From NCBI GenBank assembly GCA_049513695.1, contig JBEKVW010000015.1:1-32889 (forward strand): a DNA stretch of 32,889 nt, given 5' to 3'. This document shows positions 16,804 through 22,542 of the stretch, piece after piece. Both the position numbers and the translations under genes were made by a program. Numbering within the stretch: the stretch's first letter is position 1; the number at the start of each line of letters is the position of its first letter. Source of the stretch: UBA1162 sp049513695 (GTDB lineage: Bacteria; Chloroflexota; Dehalococcoidia; GIF9; UBA5629). The notes beneath the pieces were generated by a model. It was not told the origin of the DNA and made no database searches. It was given only the letters and a program-made list of their open reading frames with translations.

Positions 16804-18030
16804 ATGGCATATCTTGATTTAGATGTGACCCTGACAGAGCAGCAGCGCCGGCTTAAGGCCGAAGTGCATAAGTTCGCGGTGGAGGTCCTGCGGCCGGCCG
16901 CTATAGCGCTTGACAAGATGCCGCCCGAGAAGGTAGTTGAGAAAGGTTCCCTCTACTGGCAGACGATGGCCAGGATGTATGAGAACGGATATCATACGGC
17001 CACCCTTTTGGGCCATCCGGGCAGCCTGGCGCAGGACCCGGTAGCACTGCATATCCTGTGGGAGGAACTGGCTTACGGCAGCGTTGGTTTTGCCATTGCT
17101 CTCGGCGTCAGCTTCTTCTGCGCTACGGTCGCCCAGACGGTCGGTAATCCTAAATTGATGGACAAGTTTTACACCCCTTTTGTTAACTGCAAAGACGCCA
17201 GCATAATGAGCTGCTGGGGCGCCACCGAGCCAGAGCACGGGTCCGATAACCTGATGATGGGAACGGAAATTTATCACAACAAAAATATTACCCAGCAGTG
17301 TAAGGCCGTTAAAAAAGGTTCGGACTGGATCATCAATGGTCAGAAAGCCGCCTGGGTTTCCAACGGCCCGGTAGCTACCAATATTATGCTCTCCGTAAAT
17401 CTAGTCCCGGAGATGGGCATGGCCGGGGGAGGAAGCTGCATACTTGACCTTAACCAGCCGGGCGTAAGCCGCGGCAAGCCGCTGGACAAGCTGGGACAAA
17501 GGGAGCTGCCACAGGGTGAGGTCTTCTTCGACAATGTGGTGTGTCCGGGTGACCAGATGATCATGGACCAAACGGCCTATGAGCTTGTCGGCGAGTTTAC
17601 ACTGGCACACGCTAATATGGGCATGGGCGCATTCTTCACGGGCCTGGCGCAGGCCTGTTACGACCTGGCCTTGCAGTATACCAAAGAGAGAGTCCAGGGC
17701 GGCAGGAGGCTGTGTGAGCACGCCTGGATTCAAGCCAGGCTCTTCGACATGTTTTCCATAGTTGAGACGTGCCGCGCTTTTTCCCGCAGCGTGATGATAT
17801 ATAATACTAAGACATTCCCGCCTTCTCCGCAGCATGGCATCGCCTCCAAAGTTTATTGCACGAACTGCGCCTTAAAGGTGGCAACTGAAGCCGTGCAGAT
17901 TTTCGGCGGACTGGGCCTCAGCAAGGAGCTCCCCATAGAGAAATTGTTCCGAGACGCCCGTGCCGGACTGATAGAGGACGGAACTAACGACGCCCTCTCC
18001 ATTGTGGGCGGCAATATGCTGGTGAGGTAG
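16804..18030 (+). CDS. Acyl-CoA dehydrogenase family protein, 408 aa
   Basis: This is an FAD-dependent acyl-CoA dehydrogenase-type protein. The N-terminal helical domain starts at TLTEQQRRLKAEVHKF. The FAD/substrate middle domain has MSCWGATEPEHGSDN and DNVVCPGDQMI. The C-terminal helical domain has LAQACYDLALQYTKER, QIFGGLGLSKELPIEK and the RDAR motif. The length is normal. The catalytic-base motif (YEGT in most family members) reads EDGT, placing Asp392 at the usual Glu; the alternative helix-G Glu of isovaleryl-CoA dehydrogenase is also absent (Ala-Asn there). Activity may be altered or the substrate special. AAAGGAG precedes the ATG by 6 nt. The gene follows the ADC-like paralogue 1 in an apparent operon. 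Confidence 0.92.
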   Translation: MAYLDLDVTLTEQQRRLKAEVHKFAVEVLRPAAIALDKMPPEKVVEKGSLYWQTMARMYENGYHTATLLGHPGSLAQDPVALHILWEELAYGSVGFAIALGVSFFCATVAQTVGNPKLMDKFYTPFVNCKDASIMSCWGATEPEHGSDNLMMGTEIYHNKNITQQCKAVKKGSDWIINGQKAAWVSNGPVATNIMLSVNLVPEMGMAGGGSCILDLNQPGVSRGKPLDKLGQRELPQGEVFFDNVVCPGDQMIMDQTAYELVGEFTLAHANMGMGAFFTGLAQACYDLALQYTKERVQGGRRLCEHAWIQARLFDMFSIVETCRAFSRSVMIYNTKTFPPSPQHGIASKVYCTNCALKVATEAVQIFGGLGLSKELPIEKLFRDARAGLIEDGTNDALSIVGGNMLVR

Positions 18031-18040
18031 TATTTTGCAT

Positions 18041-18076
18041 GTCATTGCGAGGGCTGGAGGCCTGTGGCAATCTCCC
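18041..18076. repeat. Degenerate REP-like dispersed repeat
   Basis: GTCATTGCGAGGG, then a G/C-rich middle, then GGCAATCTCCC. The ends form an ATTGC/GCAAT inverted repeat. This matches the general form of short intergenic palindromic repeats (GTCATTGCGAG...GCAATCTC) seen in many bacterial genomes, including Chloroflexota. It starts 10 nt after the acyl-CoA dehydrogenase stop, before the tRNA genes. Only this one copy is clear in the window. Confidence 0.6.
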
Positions 18077-18105
18077 GGCACTAGCATAAACCCGGCCCCT
18101 TACGC

Positions 18106-18111
18106 TATAAT
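18106..18111 (+). promoter_or_regulatory. -10 element upstream of tRNA-His
   Basis: TATAAT ends 18 nt before the tRNA-His 5' end. The -35 region is poor (AGCATA at 17-nt spacing). It is probably the promoter of the tRNA pair and perhaps of the hydrolase behind it. Confidence 0.4.
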
Positions 18112-18129
18112 TTTAACCCGTAATCGGAT

Positions 18130-18207
18130 GGTGAGTGTTGCCCAGAGGCCGAAGGCGCCAGGTTGTGGCCCTGGAGAACGAGGGTTCGAATCCCTCCACT
18201 CACCCCA
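18130..18207 (+). tRNA. tRNA-His (anticodon GTG)
   Basis: A full cloverleaf can be folded by eye. The acceptor GTGAGTG pairs with CACTCAC, with the extra G-1 (18130) opposite C73 that marks bacterial tRNA-His. The anticodon stem CCAGG/CCTGG encloses loop TTGTGGC, anticodon GTG. The T stem GAGGG/CCCTC encloses TTCGAAT. CCA is encoded (18205-18207). Confidence 0.95.
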
Positions 18208-18242
18208 CCTTTTCCCCTCTCCCCAACCAGTTTTGTTTGCCT

Positions 18243-18319
18243 GCGCCTGTAGCTCAGCGGACCAGAGCATCGGTCTTCGGAACCGGGGGTCGTGGGTTCG
18301 AATCCCTCCAGGCGCGCCA
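18243..18319 (+). tRNA. tRNA-Arg (anticodon TCG)
   Basis: The acceptor GCGCCTG pairs with CAGGCGC. D stem GCTC/GAGC. Anticodon stem TCGGT/ACCGG encloses loop CTTCGGA, anticodon TCG. The T loop is TTCGAAT; its stem GTGGG/CCCTC has one T-T mismatch (positions 50-64). CCA is encoded. It lies 35 nt after tRNA-His, probably in the same transcript. Confidence 0.94.
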
Positions 18320-18347
18320 CTACTTTGTTTGGAATAGGAGATTTAAG

Positions 18348-19157
18348 ATGCCCATACTAAGAGTCAATGATATAAACATGTATTACGAGGTCCACGGTGA
18401 GGGAGAGCCACTGGTCTTGATCCAGGGCCTTGGCGGTGATCTGGTAACCTGGTCTTATTTTCAAATTCCTGAGTTCTCGAAAAAATATCGGGCAATTACC
18501 TTCGACAATCGAGGCGTGGGGCGCACTGACGCGCCCGAAAACCCCTACTCCACTCGTACGATGGTTGAGGATACCGCCGGGCTTCTCAGCGCTCTGGGCA
18601 TCCAAAAGACCAACATGCTGGGGTTGTCGCTGGGAGGCAGGATCGCCATAGAGTTCGCCTTACTATACCCAGAAAGGATAACGAGCCTGATATTGGCCTG
18701 CACCTCAGCTTATTCGCACCCCTGGACCAAGCAGGTAGTGGAAATCCTGATAAGGATGGACCGGGAAGGTGCCAGCCAGGAAACGCGCTGTAGATACCTG
18801 CTACTGCTTTTATTCACCCTCAAGTTTTTTGAAAACAGCAAGCGGGTCCAACAGGTGGTTAACTATATGATAGCCAACTCCTACCCGCAGCCCGCTTATG
18901 CTTTTGTCGGGCAGTGCGCCGCCGTAGCGGAACATGACTCCCGACAGAGCATCGGGCGAATCAGCGCCCCTACGCTGGTGCTCGCAGGTAAAGAGGATAT
19001 CCTGGACCCGCCGGTTTTGTCCGAGGAATTGCATGCACGAATCCTCGGTTCCGAACTTGTAATACTTGAAGGCGGAGGCCACGCACTATTCCAGGAGATA
19101 CCGGACAAGTTCAACCGGGCGGTGCTGGACTTCCTGGCTAAAGTGGGAAAGGGTTAG
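18348..19157 (+). CDS. Alpha/beta hydrolase, 269 aa
   Basis: This is a serine hydrolase of the alpha/beta fold, cytoplasmic, with similarity in style to 3-oxoadipate enol-lactonase and related ring- or thioester-cleaving enzymes. The oxyanion region is QGLGGD (about 26-31). The nucleophile elbow is GLSLGG with Ser94. The acid is Asp217 in AGKEDILD, and the base is His245 in GGGHALF. The ATG at 18348 has ATAGGAG about 8 nt upstream. The reading frame stays open upstream through both tRNA genes, but that extension is not coding. The gene begins 28 nt after tRNA-Arg, so it may be released by tRNA processing. Its neighbours suggest a shared pathway with the ADC-like and acyl-CoA dehydrogenase genes. 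Confidence 0.9.
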   Translation: MPILRVNDINMYYEVHGEGEPLVLIQGLGGDLVTWSYFQIPEFSKKYRAITFDNRGVGRTDAPENPYSTRTMVEDTAGLLSALGIQKTNMLGLSLGGRIAIEFALLYPERITSLILACTSAYSHPWTKQVVEILIRMDREGASQETRCRYLLLLLFTLKFFENSKRVQQVVNYMIANSYPQPAYAFVGQCAAVAEHDSRQSIGRISAPTLVLAGKEDILDPPVLSEELHARILGSELVILEGGGHALFQEIPDKFNRAVLDFLAKVGKG

Positions 19158-19218
19158 GAACGGGTGAAAGATTTCGATTAACTTGCACTTTTGGCTCAGG
19201 TCATTTGCTGATTTACTA

Positions 19219-19245
19219 TATAATTCTCGGACTGACAGTGTCAGT
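19219..19245 (+). promoter_or_regulatory. -10 element and palindromic operator candidate for ADC paralogue 2
   Basis: TATAAT (19219-19224) is followed by ACTGACAGTGTCAGT (19231-19245), a perfect 7-1-7 inverted repeat lying at about +1 to +15. That is a classical site for a repressor. A further TTACCAG/CTGGTAA pair (19245-19251, 19279-19285) could fold the leader just before the AGGAGGT Shine-Dalgarno. The -35 is weak. Confidence 0.6.
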
Positions 19246-19299
19246 TACCAGCAAATCCAAGCGCTTACTTTCAAATAACTGGTAAATAGGAGGTCTGAC

Positions 19300-20109
19300 A
19301 TGGGTTTCGTTCAAAGCTGGGAAGATCTGGCTAAACTGGCTGAAGCACGCCAAACATCCGAGTTCTACGACGCCGAAATGTTGACGGTAATGTGGGAAAC
19401 GAAGCCGGAAATCGTTAAACGCCTGCTTCCTGCGCCGCTGGCGCCGGCTACCAAACCCATCGCTACCGCCTTCGTAGCTTATTATCCCAAAACCAGCTTC
19501 GGACCGCCATATTATGAGGGCGGCCTGTTCCTGAGGGCTGTCTACGATGGGATCGAGGGTAATTACTGCCTTGCCATGCCGGTAACCGGTGACCTGGCCA
19601 TGGCCGGCGGCCGCGAGGTGTTCGGATATCCCAAGAAGATCGCCAATATCCAGCTAAAACGAACGGGCAGCACTATGGAGGGGAGCTTGGAACGGCACGG
19701 ACTGTGCTTCTTCAAGCTGCGCGTTAAACTCACCGGCACGCCCAATAACAGTGAATTTGTAGATATTGTCCTCAACTCGTCATCCGAAGAAGGTACCGTA
19801 TCCTATAACGTCAAGCATTTCTTTGCTTCGGACGGCAGCGGCTTCGACTATAACCCGCGCCTGATCAGGGAAAGGGTAGTCCTTCGTCCCAAGCTGGCGG
19901 AGCTCGGTGAAGCAGAGGTGGAACTAGGGCATTCCGACTACGATCCATGGTCGGAGGTTGAGATCGTCAGGATTCTCGGAGCAGCCTACGCAGTCGGCGA
20001 CAACACCATGCTGAAGGGTGACGTTGTAGCCGAGCTGGATCCCATCGCCTTCGCTCCTTATGCGTTTCTAAAATGGGATGCCCTATACTTCTTGACCAAC
20101 TCTGCCTAA
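19300..20109 (+). CDS. Acetoacetate decarboxylase-like protein, paralogue 2 (269 aa)
   Basis: This is a second ADC-superfamily protein, divergent in sequence from the first. It keeps the double Lys: GREVFGYPKK with Lys112 (Schiff-base position) and Lys113, as in classical acetoacetate decarboxylase. Glu73 in YYEGG matches ADC Glu76, while no Glu61 partner is evident. The N-terminus has an extra helical stretch (VQSWEDLAKLAEARQTSEFY). AGGAGGT lies 7 nt before the ATG. Its own promoter with a palindrome indicates separate, regulated expression from paralogue 1. Decarboxylation of a beta-keto acid is the default guess; an aldolase/dehydratase-type reaction is possible. Confidence 0.88.
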   Translation: MGFVQSWEDLAKLAEARQTSEFYDAEMLTVMWETKPEIVKRLLPAPLAPATKPIATAFVAYYPKTSFGPPYYEGGLFLRAVYDGIEGNYCLAMPVTGDLAMAGGREVFGYPKKIANIQLKRTGSTMEGSLERHGLCFFKLRVKLTGTPNNSEFVDIVLNSSSEEGTVSYNVKHFFASDGSGFDYNPRLIRERVVLRPKLAELGEAEVELGHSDYDPWSEVEIVRILGAAYAVGDNTMLKGDVVAELDPIAFAPYAFLKWDALYFLTNSA

Positions 20110-20152
20110 ATCACACCCGGCAGACCCAATCTAATTTAACCTTCATGCGTAT

Positions 20153-20181
20153 TTGACCTTTTATGTCAATACAATTAACAT
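20153..20181 (+). promoter_or_regulatory. Possible promoter for the c-di-GMP sensor operon leader
   Basis: TTGACC (20153-20158), 17-nt spacer, TAACAT (20176-20181). It would start a leader of roughly 210 nt before the ATG at 20398. Confidence 0.35.
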
Positions 20182-20208
20182 TAAGGAGTATTGATTGATA
20201 AAATAAAT

Positions 20209-20219
20209 CATTTACAAAT
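20209..20219 (+). promoter_or_regulatory. Possible antiterminator segment
   Basis: CATTTACAAAT is exactly complementary over 11 nt to 20285-20295 inside the terminator hairpin. Pairing of the two would prevent the terminator from forming. Confidence 0.35.
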
Positions 20220-20277
20220 AGCCGTGCATACGGGAATGCTGTAATCGAGTCATCTGTAAAGAATAGCTAAATTTGAA

Positions 20278-20307
20278 ACCGACCATTTGTAAATGGCCGG
20301 TTTTTTT
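20278..20307 (+). terminator. Rho-independent terminator
   Basis: ACCG-a-CCATTT / AAATGG-c-CGGT forms a stem with one internal A-C mismatch, directly followed by a run of seven T. It lies 169 nt after the ADC paralogue 2 stop and 91 nt before the HD-GYP gene. It may end the former transcript or act as an attenuator for the latter. Confidence 0.7.
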
Positions 20308-20397
20308 ATTTTTAAAAAAGGAATATGCCGGGATGATTGGCAACCTGAAAGCTTATTACACTGCTGAAATCAATGCTGGTTCGAGAACGAGTGAAAT

Positions 20398-22524
20398 ATG
20401 CAGAAGACAACGAAAGGAATTACCAAGGATTCCCTCGACTATTTGAAGGATGTACTCGACGCCATGAGCGATGGCGCCTATATAGTCAACCGTCATTGCG
20501 ATATTGAATATGTCAACCCTGTAATCGCGCGGGAATTCGGAGCGCCCGGCAATCAGAAATGCTATAAGTATTTCCACAGCCGCAAACAGGTATGCCCCTG
20601 GTGCGTAAATAAGGAAGTATTCGAGGGCAAATCGGTTAGCTGGCGGTGGTTCAACCCCAGGACAGGCAGGACTTACGACCTGTTCGACAATCCACTCAGG
20701 AACCCGGACGGCAGCCTCTCCAAGCTGGAATTCTTCCATGAGGTTACCGATCTTGTAAAAACGCAGGAAGACCTCAGGATCAGCAACGCGTTCCTGAACA
20801 GCATGATAGAGCAAAGTCCCACCCCTACGTGGATATCCAATGATAAAGGTACTCTTATCCGGATAAACCAGGCCTGCTGCACGCTATTTAACATCACCGA
20901 AAAGGACGTGGTCGGGAAATATAATATCTTCAAGGATAACCTGGTTGACAGCCAGGGTTTTATGCCTCTGGTAGAAAACGTATTTAATAAAGGGGAGCTA
21001 ACCAGGTTCGAGCTCAAATATGATACGTCACAGCTAAAGAATCTTAACCTTGAAAGGCAGGCCTCCGTATTCCTGGATGTGACGATTTTCCCCATAATTG
21101 ATCACAATGGAAAGGTTACTAACGCTGTAATCCAGCACATAGATATCACCACCCGCAAAGCGGCCGAAGAAGCCCTGCGCAAGAGCGAAGATAGATACCG
21201 CACTCTGGTGGATAATGCCGCTGAAGGCATCTTTGTTATCCAGAACGGGAAGGTCGTGTTTGCCAACCCTAGAGCTTTTGCCATGGTAGATTACCGGCTT
21301 GACGAGAGGGAGCCAAAGCACTTTGTAGATTTCGTCCACCCTGAAGACAGGGCAATAGTCATCGAGCGGCATTTAAGACGGCTGTCGGGCGAGGAACTGG
21401 AGGAAACCTATACCATACGTTTGATTGACCGCCATGGCAACATCAGATGGGTGCGCATCACATCAGCCGGCATAAACTGGGAGAACAGTCCCGCCACATT
21501 GACTTTAGCTACCGATATCACCGACCACAGGCTGGATGAGGAAAAAATCCGGGAAAGCGAAGGGCGTTACCATTCACTATTCGAGAATATGCTCAACGGC
21601 GTGGTCTACTGCCGGATGATTTTCGAGGATGCCCGGCCGCAGGACTTTGTCTTCATCTCGGTTAACGATACCTTCGGGAAGCTGAAGGGCCTCAAAAACA
21701 TTATTGGGAAAAGGGCGACCGAGGTCATCCCCGGTATACGGGAATCAAACCCCGAGCTGTTCGAAATATTCGGAAGAGTATCCCTGTCCGGCAAGTCCGA
21801 AAGATTCGAGACCTTTTTAAGCACCCCGGACATGTGGTTTTCTGTCTCGGCTTACAGCACGGAAAAGGGATACTTCGTAGCCCTCTTCGACAACATCACG
21901 GAGCGCAAGCAATCCGAAGAAAAACTGCTGAAAAGCTATGCGGCACTGAAAAAGACGCTGAATGACGCCATCAACACCATGTCCAAGATGGTGGAAATGA
22001 GGGACCCGTATACGGCCGGCCATCAAAGGGACGTGGCCACACTTTCCGCCGCCATAGCGTCGGAAATGAAACTGAGTGACGATCAAATCGAGCGCCTCAG
22101 GATGGCCGCCACCATGCACGATATAGGCAAGATCTATGTGCCGTCGGAAATCCTTAGCAAGCCGGGCAAGCTGGATAGGCTGGAGTTTGAAATAATTAAG
22201 ACCCATCCGCAGGGCGGATACGATATCATAAAGGGCATGGATTTCCCCTGCGCTGTCGCACAGACCGTGTTGCAGCACCACGAAAGGCTGGACGGCTCCG
22301 GCTATCCCTCCGGGCTGGGGGTCAAAGACATTTCCATCGAGGCCAGGATCCTGGCTGTGGCAGACGTAGTGGAAGCCATGTCGTCACACCGTCCCTATAG
22401 GCCCTCGAGGGGGACCGACGAGGCGCTGGCCGAGATATCGGCCGGCAGGGGCAAACTTTATGACCCCGATGCGGTAGATGCATGCCTGAAGCTTTTCAAG
22501 GAAGGCCGGTTTAAATTAGAATAA
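20398..22524 (+). CDS. Multi-PAS HD-GYP c-di-GMP phosphodiesterase, 708 aa
   Basis: This is a cytoplasmic sensor enzyme that should degrade c-di-GMP. Four PAS-type domains follow each other at about 15-125, 130-255, 265-380 and 388-510, joined by the usual DIT-x-RK linkers. The first has a CPWC cysteine pair (near residues 64-67), as in some redox- or metal-responsive PAS proteins. A short coiled coil leads to the HD-GYP domain at about 525-705. HDIGK starts at His574, and HHERLDGSGYP starts at about 627, so the catalytic motifs are intact. There is no membrane segment. A stop codon directly upstream in frame fixes the ATG; the Shine-Dalgarno is weak. The diguanylate cyclase follows after 18 nt, probably in one operon. 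Confidence 0.93.
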   Translation: MQKTTKGITKDSLDYLKDVLDAMSDGAYIVNRHCDIEYVNPVIAREFGAPGNQKCYKYFHSRKQVCPWCVNKEVFEGKSVSWRWFNPRTGRTYDLFDNPLRNPDGSLSKLEFFHEVTDLVKTQEDLRISNAFLNSMIEQSPTPTWISNDKGTLIRINQACCTLFNITEKDVVGKYNIFKDNLVDSQGFMPLVENVFNKGELTRFELKYDTSQLKNLNLERQASVFLDVTIFPIIDHNGKVTNAVIQHIDITTRKAAEEALRKSEDRYRTLVDNAAEGIFVIQNGKVVFANPRAFAMVDYRLDEREPKHFVDFVHPEDRAIVIERHLRRLSGEELEETYTIRLIDRHGNIRWVRITSAGINWENSPATLTLATDITDHRLDEEKIRESEGRYHSLFENMLNGVVYCRMIFEDARPQDFVFISVNDTFGKLKGLKNIIGKRATEVIPGIRESNPELFEIFGRVSLSGKSERFETFLSTPDMWFSVSAYSTEKGYFVALFDNITERKQSEEKLLKSYAALKKTLNDAINTMSKMVEMRDPYTAGHQRDVATLSAAIASEMKLSDDQIERLRMAATMHDIGKIYVPSEILSKPGKLDRLEFEIIKTHPQGGYDIIKGMDFPCAVAQTVLQHHERLDGSGYPSGLGVKDISIEARILAVADVVEAMSSHRPYRPSRGTDEALAEISAGRGKLYDPDAVDACLKLFKEGRFKLE

Positions 22525-22542
22525 GCCAGGGAATTTTCTGCA

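Noticed and set aside
18135..18347. Open frame continuing upstream of the alpha/beta hydrolase
   Set aside because: It runs through both tRNA genes and has no ribosome site; the ATG at 18348 has AGGAG and gives a normal hydrolase N-terminus.
19191..19210. Sigma-54-like TTGGCTC...TTTGCTG
   Set aside because: GG and GC are separated by 12 nt instead of 10, and a TATAAT lies nearby.
20191..20244. 17-codon TTG-started peptide gene in the leader
   Set aside because: AAGGAG is only 2 nt from the TTG and no conservation can be shown; kept as part of the leader finding only.
20184..20307. Known c-di-GMP riboswitch in the leader of the c-di-GMP operon
   Set aside because: I cannot find the conserved GEMM-type sequence blocks; only the generic terminator/antiterminator pairing is supported.
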